Positions 52,377 to 62,029 are shown, counted from the stretch's first letter. The stretch: DNA of 64,000 nt from CAZADA01 sp964526675 (GCA_964526675.1 CAZGLY010000005.1:43546-107545), one strand, 5' to 3'. The notes: a model not told the origin generated them from the letters alone. Numbers and translations are program-made.

Positions 52377-53087
52377 TCAGCCCGCATCCACCGCATCATC
52401 GCCTGAAAGGTCGCCAGAGCGGAGGGGCGCGATGAGCCGCGGTTCTTGGTCGACCCGCCCAATCACGGGCGCGCCTTCGAACACGATGCGCCGTTCTTCA
52501 CGGTAAAGCTCGAAGGCGTCCGCCACGATGACGCCCATGGGCCCGCGCCCGGTGACCGGCTCGCGCCCCTCGGCCACGCCGTTGGCGACGAACAGACGCG
52601 CTTGGCTGGTCTTGAATTGATACCCGTCGCCGGACGCGAGGCGCACATCCCCCGTAAGGTCCAGGGTGGCTTTGTCCCGATCGTACTCGCCGTTTTCGGC
52701 CGTCACCTCGAACCGCGGTTGATCGCGGTCGACCATGCTCAGACGCGGGTTCTCCAAAAGCAGCAGCGCGGGTTCGGCGGGACGGCGGATCGCCGCGTCC
52801 GCCACGATCACATAGGGGCTGCCCTTGGCGTCGCGGCCCGTGAAGCGCGGGTTGATCATCCGCACCGCCCCGGCCTCAATCCCCCGGGCGGTGGTGATGT
52901 CCTCGCCCAGAGTGTTGATGGCGCAAAAACCGCCCACGGCCGCCACGATCGCGCCCATGGCCGCCAACGTCCCCCGGCGCGCCCAGCGCACCAGCCGCGA
53001 TCGACGACGCGCCGCGCGCAACGTGACCACGCGCCGTGGCTCCAGAAACACAGGGTTATGCGGGGCGTGGAAGGTGGCTGACACCAT
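52377..53087 (-). CDS. lptC: LPS export system protein LptC
   Basis: A 236-residue bitopic membrane protein. A cytoplasmic Arg-rich N-terminus precedes one helix (about 41-58), then a periplasmic OstA-like domain with RFTGRDAKGSPYVIVADAAIR and GVIVADAFELYREERRIVFEG. It receives LPS from LptBFG and passes it to LptA. It is upstream of lptA by 145 bases. Confidence 0.9.
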   Translation of the reverse strand: MVSATFHAPHNPVFLEPRRVVTLRAARRRSRLVRWARRGTLAAMGAIVAAVGGFCAINTLGEDITTARGIEAGAVRMINPRFTGRDAKGSPYVIVADAAIRRPAEPALLLLENPRLSMVDRDQPRFEVTAENGEYDRDKATLDLTGDVRLASGDGYQFKTSQARLFVANGVAEGREPVTGRGPMGVIVADAFELYREERRIVFEGAPVIGRVDQEPRLIAPLRSGDLSGDDAVDAG

Positions 53088-53189
53088 AATCTTGTCGGAC
53101 TCGCTCCTTCGCGCGGCGGCGGAACGCTCACGCGAGCGGACATACTAGCTCAAGATCGGTCGACGGTCTGCGGTGAACATCGACGTCCG

Positions 53190-53804
53190 TTACGAATGGG
53201 CGAAAATATCCTCGTCCGGCCATCCCGCCAGATCGAGCGCGGCGCGCGTCGGGACGAACGCAAAGCACGTGCGCGCCAGGTCCAAACGCCCCTCGCGGGT
53301 CAGCATCGCGATCAGACGTTCGCGCAGGACATGCAGATGCAACACGTCCGACGCGGCGTAGGCGAGTTGGGCGTCGCTCAGCTGCGCGGCGCCCCAATCG
53401 GAGCTCTGTTGTTGCTTGGACATGTCGACGCCGGCCAACTCGCGCGCCAGCTCCTTAAGGCTGTGGCGGTCGGTGTACGTCCGCGCGAGGCGTGAGGCGA
53501 TCTTCGTACAGAACAACGGGGCGCACGCCACGCCGAGGCGCCGCATCATCATCGCCACATCGAACCGCGCGAAATGGAAGATCTTCTCCACCGCCGGGTC
53601 GCCCATCAACGCGGTCAGATTGGGACAGTCATAGGTCGTGCGGTCGAGCTGAACGACGTGGGCGTCGCCGTCGCCGGCCGAGAGCTGCACCACGCACAGC
53701 GCGTCGCGCATGAGGTTCAGCCCCATAGCTTCGGTGTCTACGGCGACAAGCGGGCCGAGCGACACGCCGTCCGGCAGGTCGCCGCGGTGGTGATGGATGG
53801 TCAT
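53190..53804 (-). CDS. rnd: Ribonuclease D-type 3'-5' exonuclease (short form)
   Basis: A 204-residue DEDD exonuclease. The motifs are VAVDTEAMGL (ExoI, Asp-Glu), IFHFARFDVAMM (ExoII) and LSDAQLAYAASDVLHL (ExoIII, with Tyr and Asp). The HRDC domains of full-length RNase D are absent; short forms are common in Alphaproteobacteria. It trims 3' ends of structured RNAs such as tRNA precursors. The start is ATG 53804; the open frame continuing upstream runs antisense to the amidase gene and is not coding. Confidence 0.92.
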   Translation of the reverse strand: MTIHHHRGDLPDGVSLGPLVAVDTEAMGLNLMRDALCVVQLSAGDGDAHVVQLDRTTYDCPNLTALMGDPAVEKIFHFARFDVAMMMRRLGVACAPLFCTKIASRLARTYTDRHSLKELARELAGVDMSKQQQSSDWGAAQLSDAQLAYAASDVLHLHVLRERLIAMLTREGRLDLARTCFAFVPTRAALDLAGWPDEDIFAHS

Positions 53805-53972
53805 GGCGTCTCTCACCTGGGCGCGCTCACGCGCGGAGCGATTGCGTGTACGGCGCGCGCGGGCCCCTGGCAATGGGATCATCCCCGATTGCCATGGCGA
53901 GGCTTTCGGTGAAACGATTGGCGATCGCGTCGCGTGGGGAGCCGACGCGCCGTGAGCGGGGGAGAACGCGCC

Positions 53973-55574
53973 ATGACGCTTCGCGCCATCATCATCGCCA
54001 GCGCGGCGGCGGGCCTCGCCGCCTGCGCCACAGATCCATCGCCCGCGCGCTACGCCGCGGACGGCTGGACCGCCCGGACGCTGCCGGAGTTGGCGGACGC
54101 GCTGCGCGCCGGGGACGTCACGGCGGAGGCGCTGACCCAAGCCTATCTCGACCGCATCGCGCGCGTGGATCGCGCCGGCCCGACCCTCCAAAGCGTGCTT
54201 GCTCTCAACCCCGAGGCGCTCGCTCAGGCCCGCGCCCTCGACGCGCGCCGCGCCGCCGGCGAGCCGCTGGGGCCGCTGCATGGCCTGCCGATTTTGCTGA
54301 AGGACAACATTGAGTCCGCCGATCCCGTGGCGACGACAGCCGGCTCCACCGCGCTCGCGCGGAACATCACTGGTCGCGACGCGCCGCTCGCGCAGGGCTT
54401 GCGGGAGGCCGGCGCGGTGATCCTCGGCAAGACCAATCTCAGTCAGTGGGCCAACTTCCGGTCCGAAGCGTCGTTGTCCGGCTGGTCCGCGTTGGGCGGG
54501 CAGGTCCGCAACCCCCACATGCTCGACCGCAACCCCTGCGGCTCGAGCTCCGGCTCCGGTGCGGCGGTGGCGGCCTCCCTCGCCGCCGGCGCCGTGGGGA
54601 CGGAGACCAACGGGTCGATCATTTGCCCGGCGAACGTCAACGGCGTCGTCGGCTTCAAGCCGACCGTCGGCCTCGTGTCGCAAGCCGGAATTGTGCCGAT
54701 CTCGCCCAGCCAGGACGCCGCCGGCCCGATGACCAAGACGGTGCGTGGCGCGGCGATGATGCTCACGGCCATGGCCGACGGCCCCGGCGCGACGGATTAC
54801 GGCGCAGCGCTCGACGCGGATGCGCTGGAGGGCGCGCGCGTGGGCGTCATGCGCTGGACCCAAGGCTCCAACCCCGACATCGTCGCGCGGTTTGACGCCG
54901 CGCTTGAGCACCTGAAAGCCGCGGGGGCGACCCTGGTGGAGATCGACGCCTTTGACGTCCAGGACGAGGGCATGGACAGCTTCGCGGTGCTCCAGTTCGA
55001 GTTCAAAGCCGCGATGAACGCCTATCTCGCCGACGCTGGGCCCGCCGTAGACGCTCGCACGCTCGCTGATCTGATCGCGCACAACGCCGCGAACGCGGAG
55101 GCCGAACTGGCTCTGTTCGGCCAAGACATCTTTGACCTGTCGGAGGCGCGCGGGAGCCTGGACGATCCCGAATACCGGGCGGCGTTGGCCGCGGGGCGCG
55201 CCGCGACGGGGGAAAAGGGGATCGACGCGATGCTCGCCGCCGATCAGCTGGACGTGCTCGTCGCGCCCTCGGGGCCCGTCGCGCCGCGCATCGACCCGAT
55301 CAACGGTGATGTGTGGCCCGATTGGGCGGGCGCGGGGTGGATGGCCGCCATCGCAGGCTACCCCCACGCCACCGCGCCCATGGGGACCGTGGACGCGATC
55401 CCGGTCGGCCTCTCATTCATCGGCAGCGCCGGCCAGGACGCCGCGGTTCTCGCCTACGCCTATGCGTACGAGCAGCGCGCCCAAGCGCGGCCGGAGCCCG
55501 GTTATCTGCCCGACGCGGAGGCCATCGCCCGGATCCGCGACGCGATGGCGTCTCCAGAGGGCGTCGCGCCCTAA
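53973..55574 (+). CDS. Amidase-signature family lipoprotein
   Basis: A 533-residue exported amidase. The signal ends in a lipobox LAAC (15-18). The catalytic Ser-cisSer-Lys triad is visible: K110 in LPILLKDNI, the Gly/Ser-rich CGSSSGSGAAVA with S192, and nucleophile S215 in ETNGSII. The family hydrolyses amides of many kinds. Periplasmic members of this type (with GHGLPIL-like blocks) are common in Gram-negatives. The start is ATG 53973 with GGGGAGA upstream. The substrate is unknown. Confidence 0.9.
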   Translation: MTLRAIIIASAAAGLAACATDPSPARYAADGWTARTLPELADALRAGDVTAEALTQAYLDRIARVDRAGPTLQSVLALNPEALAQARALDARRAAGEPLGPLHGLPILLKDNIESADPVATTAGSTALARNITGRDAPLAQGLREAGAVILGKTNLSQWANFRSEASLSGWSALGGQVRNPHMLDRNPCGSSSGSGAAVAASLAAGAVGTETNGSIICPANVNGVVGFKPTVGLVSQAGIVPISPSQDAAGPMTKTVRGAAMMLTAMADGPGATDYGAALDADALEGARVGVMRWTQGSNPDIVARFDAALEHLKAAGATLVEIDAFDVQDEGMDSFAVLQFEFKAAMNAYLADAGPAVDARTLADLIAHNAANAEAELALFGQDIFDLSEARGSLDDPEYRAALAAGRAATGEKGIDAMLAADQLDVLVAPSGPVAPRIDPINGDVWPDWAGAGWMAAIAGYPHATAPMGTVDAIPVGLSFIGSAGQDAAVLAYAYAYEQRAQARPEPGYLPDAEAIARIRDAMASPEGVAP

Positions 55575-55596
55575 GCGTCGCGGCGGAACGCGCCGA

Positions 55597-56742
55597 TCAG
55601 CGCGTGTTAGGCCGCAACGGTTCGCCGTTGGCGCGCTTGTTTTCGATCTCCGCCACGACGCCGTCGAGGATCAGCATGCGCTCCGGCGTCGGCAAATGCG
55701 CGGGATCGTACCAGGTGACCCCCGGCGCGGAGAGCGAGAGCTCCTCAAACGCGTCGCGGCCCTTGCGCACGTCATAGCCGGCGCGCGCGGCGAAGTACGC
55801 GCCCACATAGTCCGCTTCCCGCTCCAACGCCTCGATGTTGAGCATGGCCGCCGCGACGCGAATGGTCGCGTTCCGCCCCGGCGGAATGGTCGGCTGGACG
55901 GGGGAGAAGGAGGTCGCGAAGTCCACAACGCCGCCAGCGACGCCGACCACCGGCAACACCACCGGTCCGCCGGTCACCAGGAAATTGCGGACCACCTTGC
56001 CCTGGTGTCCCTGGGTGGCGTGGACCATTTCGTGGCCCAAAACAAACGCGATCGCGTCGTCGTCGTTCAAGGCGTCGACGAGACCCGTCGTGATGGTGAT
56101 GTCGCCGCCGCCGCCGGTCGCGCCAAGCTGGGAGGTGTTGTCCACCATGAGCGCGACAGCGCACGCCCGCACGGGCGTGACGGTCACGGCGCGCGGATCC
56201 TCGCCGTCACGCGCGACGTCCAGCGTCACCGGTTTAAGCGGAGCGTCCTCCGCGTCGTCTTCGGTCTCTGTGGCCTTTGTGAGCGCTTGAACGAGCGCCC
56301 GCTGGCGCACAGGCGTCTCCAGCGTCTCCTCGTCGACCGCGCGCACCCGATCGCCGGGCCTCAGGCCCGCCTCCGCCGCCGGCGATCCCGCCGCGACGGT
56401 GAGGAGAAACGCGTCGTCATTCGGGTAGAGAGCCTTGATTTGCTGGGGCCGCAGCCCCGGGGCGAAGGCGCGCACCACGTCGCGGTCGCCGATCGTCAGG
56501 CCGAGGCTCGGCTCGTTGTGGTTGGGGCAGAGCTCCGCGTTCGCCACGGCGATCGGCCACAGCAAGTCCGCCACGCGCTGTTGCGCGGCGATCGCGCGGC
56601 CCAGCGCGTCGCGTTGCAGTCGTGTGCGCTCGGCCTCCGCGTCGAGCGGCGTCGGCGGGATCGCGGCGTCGGGACCGGCGCAGGCCGCCAGGACGATGAG
56701 CGCCGGCGCAAGGCCGGCCGCGAGCGTTCTGCGTGGGGTCAT
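55597..56742 (-). CDS. M48 family metallopeptidase lipoprotein with PDZ domain
   Basis: A 381-residue lipoprotein (lipobox LAAC, 18-21). A PDZ-like domain (about 105-195, AGSPAAEAGLRPGDRV) precedes an M48 metalloprotease core with HEMVH (237-241) and the third zinc ligand in EREAD (307-311). A hydrophobic stretch lies at about 256-272. Such proteases probably act in envelope quality control, like BepA and LoiP. It is convergent with the amidase gene, 22 bases apart. Confidence 0.88.
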   Translation of the reverse strand: MTPRRTLAAGLAPALIVLAACAGPDAAIPPTPLDAEAERTRLQRDALGRAIAAQQRVADLLWPIAVANAELCPNHNEPSLGLTIGDRDVVRAFAPGLRPQQIKALYPNDDAFLLTVAAGSPAAEAGLRPGDRVRAVDEETLETPVRQRALVQALTKATETEDDAEDAPLKPVTLDVARDGEDPRAVTVTPVRACAVALMVDNTSQLGATGGGGDITITTGLVDALNDDDAIAFVLGHEMVHATQGHQGKVVRNFLVTGGPVVLPVVGVAGGVVDFATSFSPVQPTIPPGRNATIRVAAAMLNIEALEREADYVGAYFAARAGYDVRKGRDAFEELSLSAPGVTWYDPAHLPTPERMLILDGVVAEIENKRANGEPLRPNTR

Positions 56743-56786
56743 GGTCGGTCTCCGTGCGCGCGGGGCCGGGGAAAAGGCGCGTAAGG

Positions 56787-58193
56787 CTACTGGGCGAGCG
56801 CGCTGAGGACATCCGCCGCGAAGGCGGCGATGTCAAACGCCGTTCCGCCGCTTTCATCGAAGCCGCGGCGGACCACAACAAGCGCCTCCGACGGGACGAT
56901 CACGACATACTGGCCGCGATGGCCCGCCGCCGCGAACGCGTCCTCCGGCAACCCGGCCACGCCGCCGAGCAGCCAAAACTGCGCGCCATAGCCCCATGCG
57001 CGACCGACGGGTTGCGCCGGCGCCGGCGTGCGGACATAGCGCGCCCATCCCTCCGGCAGGATCCGTTCGCCCTCCCACACGCCGTCACGCAGGTAGAGCA
57101 AGCCCAAGCGCGCCAAATCCCGCGCCGTGGTCCAGACCTGGCTCGACATCACGAAGTCGCCGTTCCAATCCGTCTCTGGCGTGGTGCGGGCCATGCCGAG
57201 GGGACGCAACACGGCCTCAAACGGAAAACGAAGATAGGCCTCGTCGCCCAACGCGCCGCGCAACGCGCGCAGCGCCAGAAGCGTGTCGTTGTTGGCGTAC
57301 TTCCATCGTGTCCCGGGCGCGGCCTCGAGCTCGGTGGTCGCGGCGTGATCCTTCACGCGCCCGCCCCCGAAATAGATCTCGTCCGTTCGCGAGCCGCGCT
57401 GCCCGGAATGCAGGCCGCTGCCCATGTGCAGCAGATTGGCCAAGGTGATGCCGGCGCGAGGGTCGCCTGGCGCGGACCATTCCGGCACGGGCGCCGGCGC
57501 GTCGAGGCTCAGATGGCCCTGCTGGACGGCCGCGCCGATCACGGTGGCCGCCAGCGACTTGGCGACCGACCAGGTGCGCTGGGATGTCTCCGCGTCGAAC
57601 CCGGGCGCGTAGCGCTCCGCGACCAAGGTGTCTGCGTGCACCACCACCACGGCGGTGGTCCGCGGTCCCTCGCCATAGGTCAAGCCGTCAAACGCGGTCT
57701 CGGCTACGGCCGCGACCGCCGGATCCAGGCCAACGCGCCACGGCGCTGGACGCGCGCGGGTCGAGGCCGCGAACGCGACGCGCGGCGTCCCCGCGGCGAA
57801 GGCCGCCGGCGCCCCTGGCGGGGCTTGCACGCACCCCAAATGCGGCCGCCACACCACGAGACGCGGGGACAGCCCGCCGCCGACCGCGACGCTCACCGTC
57901 TTCGCGTCGCGGTCCACCGCCGGTTCCGCCAAACCCGCCACGGGGCCGCGAAAGTCGGGATAGATCCGCGCCAGCTCTCCCGCTTGAATCTCATCGAGGC
58001 TTCGGCCCGCATTGAAGGTGGCGGAGCAGGTGAACGCGGCGACATAACCCGCGGCGTGAGAGCGTTGGCGCGGGGTGATGTCCTCGTCCTGCGCGCGGGC
58101 TCCGGCGACGCCGCTGAGGCCAAGGGCGGCGAGAGCGATGATCGCGGCTCGTTCGGCGCCCGACCGCATCCACGATGACCAGTGATGGCGCAT
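56787..58193 (-). CDS. Serine beta-lactamase-family hydrolase (class C-like), exported
   Basis: A 468-residue secreted protein with a signal peptide (about 14-35, ending ARAQ). The penicillin-binding fold motifs are SVAK (209-212, nucleophile Ser), YAN as the second motif, and HRGQYV in place of KTG, which is common in the EstB and 6-aminohexanoate-dimer hydrolase group. It is thus more likely an esterase or amidase than a resistance enzyme. The start is ATG 58193 with GGGAGG upstream. It lies 44 bases upstream of the M48 gene on the same strand. Confidence 0.87.
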   Translation of the reverse strand: MRHHWSSWMRSGAERAAIIALAALGLSGVAGARAQDEDITPRQRSHAAGYVAAFTCSATFNAGRSLDEIQAGELARIYPDFRGPVAGLAEPAVDRDAKTVSVAVGGGLSPRLVVWRPHLGCVQAPPGAPAAFAAGTPRVAFAASTRARPAPWRVGLDPAVAAVAETAFDGLTYGEGPRTTAVVVVHADTLVAERYAPGFDAETSQRTWSVAKSLAATVIGAAVQQGHLSLDAPAPVPEWSAPGDPRAGITLANLLHMGSGLHSGQRGSRTDEIYFGGGRVKDHAATTELEAAPGTRWKYANNDTLLALRALRGALGDEAYLRFPFEAVLRPLGMARTTPETDWNGDFVMSSQVWTTARDLARLGLLYLRDGVWEGERILPEGWARYVRTPAPAQPVGRAWGYGAQFWLLGGVAGLPEDAFAAAGHRGQYVVIVPSEALVVVRRGFDESGGTAFDIAAFAADVLSALAQ

Positions 58194-58319
58194 GATCGGG
58201 CCTCCCAAGTCGCTCTGAGCGCGTTGACTTGACCACACGCGATCCGTCGCGCCAAGCATGCCCTATGGATCGGCGGTCCGCGCCATCGCGCCGATCACGC
58301 GACTGAAGGAGGGCAGGCT

Positions 58320-59180
58320 ATGCGTTGGATCGTTCTGTCGCTGGTGATGGCGGCGCCGGCCGCTGCGGAGACCGCGCCGCGCTTGGAGCCGTTGTGGGTG
58401 CTCGATGGTTTTTCCGATCCCGAAGGCGTGGCGTTCGCGCCCAATGACGACCTCTTCATCTCCAATGTCGCGGGGGAGGCCGACGGCCACGACCGCGAAG
58501 GCTGGGTCTCGCGGATCTCACGCGATGGCGCGATGATCGAGGCCCGTTGGGCGGAGCGCATGAACGCGCCGAAGGGCATGGTCGTGCGCGACGGCCAGCT
58601 GTTTGTGGCCGACATCGACACGGTGCGCGTGCTGGACGTCGAGACCGGTGAGACCGTGCGCGACATTGCCGTCCCGGAGGCGCGCTTCCTCAACGACATG
58701 ACGGTGCTTGATGGCGCGCTTTACGTGTCGGATTCCCGCCGTGATCGGATTTATCGGCTGGCGGACGGCGCGGTCTCTGTCTGGCGCGAGGGCGCGGAGC
58801 TCGACGGCGTGAACGGCCTGCTGGGTCTGAACGCCGACGGTCAGCCTCGGATGCTTGTGAGCACCATGACCGCCGGCGCGCTCTTTGACGCGACGGGCGT
58901 GACCGCGGCGGGCGCGGCCGGCTGGCGCCAGATCGCCGCGGGCATGGTCCCGGCGGACGGGATCGGCGTCGTGCCGGAGGACGTCGGCGGCGGCTACCTC
59001 GTGTCCGCCTGGCGCGGCGAGATCTATCACGTGTCCGAAGCCGGGGTCGTGACATCGCTTTTGGACACGCGGGAGGAGGGGATCCTCCAAAACGATCTCA
59101 GCATGACCGGCGACATGGTGATCGCGCCGAATTGGGATCCCGACACAGTCACGGCTTGGCGCGTGGTCGCGGGCGAGTAA
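58320..59180 (+). CDS. SMP-30/gluconolactonase-like beta-propeller, exported
   Basis: A 286-residue protein with a signal peptide (1-16, ending AAAE) and a six-bladed propeller. The motifs DPEGVAFAPNDDLFISN, APKGMVVRDGQLFVAD, FLNDMTVLDGALYVSD and LQNDLSMTGDMVIAPN include the Glu, Asn and Asp residues that bind calcium in SMP-30. Possible activities are lactone or phosphotriester hydrolysis. It is the second calcium-propeller gene in the window, unrelated in sequence to the one near hpnA. The substrate is unknown. Confidence 0.82.
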   Translation: MRWIVLSLVMAAPAAAETAPRLEPLWVLDGFSDPEGVAFAPNDDLFISNVAGEADGHDREGWVSRISRDGAMIEARWAERMNAPKGMVVRDGQLFVADIDTVRVLDVETGETVRDIAVPEARFLNDMTVLDGALYVSDSRRDRIYRLADGAVSVWREGAELDGVNGLLGLNADGQPRMLVSTMTAGALFDATGVTAAGAAGWRQIAAGMVPADGIGVVPEDVGGGYLVSAWRGEIYHVSEAGVVTSLLDTREEGILQNDLSMTGDMVIAPNWDPDTVTAWRVVAGE

Positions 59181-59227
59181 CCAGGGCTTGCCGGCGCGCT
59201 GACGCGACGTCGCGACCGCCGCAGACC

Positions 59228-60295
59228 TTACGAGCCCGTGTCGCGAAAGCAGCTGTTGTCGGTTGGCGCGCGACCCTCCGGGTCCACCATGAAGCTGTAG
59301 GCGCCCATATCGTGCCAGCAGAGGATTTGCTCGCCGCGGGACGCCAGCGCGTTGTCCAGCCGATCATCATAGTCGAAGGACGACACCGCCAAGGTCTCGC
59401 CAACATGGGCGTAAATGAGCTGCGGCGAGGAAAACGGAACCCCGGGCACCAGGTCCACGACGTTGCACACGCGCGTCTTCTCGGGAATGGGCTCCGCGAG
59501 GGCGGCGAAGGCGGGGTTGCCGGCCCGTGGGGAGGCGAAGGTCGTCAGCGCCACGCGCTCGCCGTCGCCAGACCAGGCCTCGTCGCTGGCGTCGATGGCC
59601 GCGATCGAGGCGAGCGCGCCGCCGAGGCTGTGGCCGATGAAGACTGTTTTCGGCGCAGCCGGCGCGGCGGCCCCCAACCGGGTGAGGAAATCGCCGCGGA
59701 CGCCCTCCTCCTCATACCGCAGGGTCTCGTAGATGGTGAAGAAGCCCTTGTGCACCTCGCCGCCTTGGGGAAACGCGACTTGGCGCAGCTGCACATTGCG
59801 GACCCACTCCTCCATCTGCAGCGTGCCGCGGAACGCCACATAGCGTGTCCGCGTGTCGGGGTCGGAGGCGACGAAGCCGTAGAAGGTCGGCGCATCCGCC
59901 TGGCGACGCCGTCGACGGCGCTCCGTGGCGCGGCCGGGCTCGCCAAAAACGTACGCCTCGATCACCAAGCCAAAGTCCTCGGTGACTTGCGGGGCGCCCT
60001 CGCTGGGCTCCAGGCCGTCGTCATGGGCCGTGTACATGGCGTAAGCAGCGGCGCCCAACTGGCTGGCGAAATGGAGATCCGTCGACGCCTCGCCGCCGGC
60101 TGTGGGCGAAACGGCGCGCGCGGTGTCGGTTTCGCGCCGATCATCCCGCAAGGTGCGTGCATCCGCCTGGTCCGGGCAGCTGAACAGGATGGAGCCGTCA
60201 TCATCGAGCGTTCGCACGATGTCGCCCGTGGCCGCGCACGCGCTCAACGCGAACGCCGCGAGCGCGGATGGGCCCAATGCAGACAGTGTTCTCAT
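59228..60295 (-). CDS. Class 3 lipase-like lipoprotein
   Basis: A 355-residue alpha/beta hydrolase with a lipobox LSAC (17-20). The nucleophile is S223 in the elbow GHSLGGA; YVAFRGT marks the oxyanion strand; the catalytic Asp is probably in NVVDLVPGVPF and the His in CWHDMGAY. An unusual run of Arg residues (125-131) lies in the insert before the core. It would hydrolyse lipids or esters from the periplasm or cell surface. Confidence 0.88.
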   Translation of the reverse strand: MRTLSALGPSALAAFALSACAATGDIVRTLDDDGSILFSCPDQADARTLRDDRRETDTARAVSPTAGGEASTDLHFASQLGAAAYAMYTAHDDGLEPSEGAPQVTEDFGLVIEAYVFGEPGRATERRRRRRQADAPTFYGFVASDPDTRTRYVAFRGTLQMEEWVRNVQLRQVAFPQGGEVHKGFFTIYETLRYEEEGVRGDFLTRLGAAAPAAPKTVFIGHSLGGALASIAAIDASDEAWSGDGERVALTTFASPRAGNPAFAALAEPIPEKTRVCNVVDLVPGVPFSSPQLIYAHVGETLAVSSFDYDDRLDNALASRGEQILCWHDMGAYSFMVDPEGRAPTDNSCFRDTGS

Positions 60296-60337
60296 GACGC
60301 GTCCCTCGTCCCGCCAGATGGTTCCCCCGCCATCGCT

Positions 60338-60763
60338 CTAGTCTTCGTCCTGGACAATGAAAACGCTCACATTTGGGCCATCCACGCACGCGACCGCCGC
60401 ATCGACAGTGGCGTCGCTGATCGGATCCCATGTTTGAGATCCACTGGCCGACCAACCCGGTTTCCAGCCATTGCTGAGGTAACGAGCCCGCGGGCTAAAG
60501 CCCGAGACGACGTCTCGAATCTGCGCTTCCGTCAGCAAGCGCCATCGGACCCCATAGGCGAGACTCGTTTTGGACAACTCGCGGATCAGCGCGACGGCGT
60601 CCCGGCGGGACAGCTCAATCCAACGGTCCGTAGCGCGCGCGCGATCGCCGTGGCCCAAGGGTCGCCCGTCGAGGAAGGCGTTGAGCGTCGCCCTGGCGGA
60701 TCGGCCTGGCGGCCCCTCGCCGACGTGCAGAGTGAGGGCGTTGTTCGGCGGCTCGTCCGTCAC
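60338..60763 (-). CDS. Small hypothetical protein, coupled to acyl-CoA dehydrogenase
   Basis: A 141-residue cytoplasmic protein I do not recognise. It has an amphipathic helical stretch (RRDAVALIRELSKTSLAYG), no membrane segment and no Cys or His pattern. The GTG start at 60763 overlaps the stop of the dehydrogenase gene (GTGA), so it is translated together with it. Coding is supported by the coupling and by amino acid composition, not by family similarity. Confidence 0.6.
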   Translation of the reverse strand: MTDEPPNNALTLHVGEGPPGRSARATLNAFLDGRPLGHGDRARATDRWIELSRRDAVALIRELSKTSLAYGVRWRLLTEAQIRDVVSGFSPRARYLSNGWKPGWSASGSQTWDPISDATVDAAVACVDGPNVSVFIVQDED

Positions 60764-61926
60764 CGCAACAGATCGCGCGCGATGATCACGCGCATGATTT
60801 CGTTCGTGCCTTCAAGGATGCGATGGACGCGCAGGTCCCGCAGAATCCGCTCCACCGGATAGTCTTTCAGATAGCCGTAGCCGCCATGCAGCTGGAGCGC
60901 CTTGTCCGCCACATCCCAGCACGCGTCCGTGGCGAACCGCTTGGCCATCGCGGCGTACTTCGTTTTCGCGGGGTGGCCGGTGTCGAGGGCGCGCGCGGCG
61001 CGGTGGACCATCAGCCGCGACGCGTCGAGGTCCGTGGCCATGTCCGCCAAGGTGAACTGGGTGTTCTGGAACGCCGCAAGCGGCTTGCCGAACTGCTCGC
61101 GCTCCTGAACGTAGGCGAGGGCGGCGTCGAGCGCCGCCTGCGCGCCGCCGAGAGAGCAGGCGGCGATGTTGATCCGTCCGCCATCAAGGCCCGCCATAGC
61201 GAACTTGAAGCCTTCGCCCTCCGCGCCGAGCCGATTGGACGCCGGCACGCGGCAATCCTCGAAGTTCACTTGGGCGGTGGGTTGGGCGTTCCAGCCCATT
61301 TTGCGCTCTTGCGCGCCGAAGCTGATCCCTGGCGTGTCGCCTTCCACCAGGAACGCCGAGACGCCGTTGGGCCCGTCGCCGCCGGTGCGCGCCATGACGA
61401 CGAAGAACTCAGTCGCGCCGCCGCCGCCGGAGATGAACGCTTTGGACCCATTCAGCACGTAGTCGTCGCCGTCGCGCACGGCCTTGGTGCGCAGGCTCGC
61501 GGCGTCCGACCCCGCACCGGGTTCGGTGAGGCAATAGCTCGCCAGCACGTCCATGGCCGCAAGCTTCGGCGTCCAAAGGGCGCGTTGAGCCTCGTCGCCA
61601 AAGGTGTCGACCATCCACGTCACCATGTTGTGGATCGACAGATAGGCCGATGTCGCCACGCAGCCGCGCGCTAGCGCTTCAAAGATCACGGCCGCGTCCA
61701 AACGCGACAGGCCTGAGCCGCCGTGCTCCTCGCGGGTGTAGATGGCGGCGAAGCCGAGTTCCGCCAGCGCTTTCAATTCGGCCACGGGGAAGTGCTTATC
61801 TTCATCCCAGCGCGCCGCGTGCGGCGCGAGACGCTCGCGCGCGAATTGGATGGCGGTCTCCTCGATCAGAGGATCGGGACCCGCGCCGTCGTCAAGGGGC
61901 GGTCGTTCAGCCAAATCCACCGGCAT
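60760..61926 (-). CDS. Acyl-CoA dehydrogenase (isobutyryl-CoA dehydrogenase-like)
   Basis: A 388-residue FAD enzyme. Landmarks are YCLTEPGAGSDAASL, FISGGG, LQLHGGYGYLKDYPVERILRD and the catalytic Glu in ILEGTNEIM. Length and the YGYLKDYP block resemble ACAD8-type dehydrogenases that oxidise isobutyryl-CoA in valine breakdown. The end of mmsA, a later valine-pathway gene, lies 1.9 kb away on the same strand, which supports that role. The start is ATG 61926 with GGAAAGGA upstream. Other short branched acyl-CoAs are possible. Confidence 0.88.
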   Translation of the reverse strand: MPVDLAERPPLDDGAGPDPLIEETAIQFARERLAPHAARWDEDKHFPVAELKALAELGFAAIYTREEHGGSGLSRLDAAVIFEALARGCVATSAYLSIHNMVTWMVDTFGDEAQRALWTPKLAAMDVLASYCLTEPGAGSDAASLRTKAVRDGDDYVLNGSKAFISGGGGATEFFVVMARTGGDGPNGVSAFLVEGDTPGISFGAQERKMGWNAQPTAQVNFEDCRVPASNRLGAEGEGFKFAMAGLDGGRINIAACSLGGAQAALDAALAYVQEREQFGKPLAAFQNTQFTLADMATDLDASRLMVHRAARALDTGHPAKTKYAAMAKRFATDACWDVADKALQLHGGYGYLKDYPVERILRDLRVHRILEGTNEIMRVIIARDLLR

Positions 61927-62029
61927 GGCGCGGTCCTTTCCCGTCACGTCTGGGCGTGTTGTGATCAGTCTGTGCGGGCATCCCAGCGCGCGGTCAATCG
62001 GCAGAACGGCGCGGGCGGGGGACCGCCGC

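Noticed and set aside
53805..55367. Long minus-strand extension of the rnd frame antisense to the amidase gene
   Set aside because: RNase D similarity begins only at 53804; the extension is low-complexity Arg/Gly/His sequence opposite a well supported amidase.
56787..58193. Antibiotic-resistance beta-lactamase
   Set aside because: SxxK and YxN are present, but the third motif is HRG rather than KTG and the protein is long; the esterase/amide hydrolase group is a better fit.
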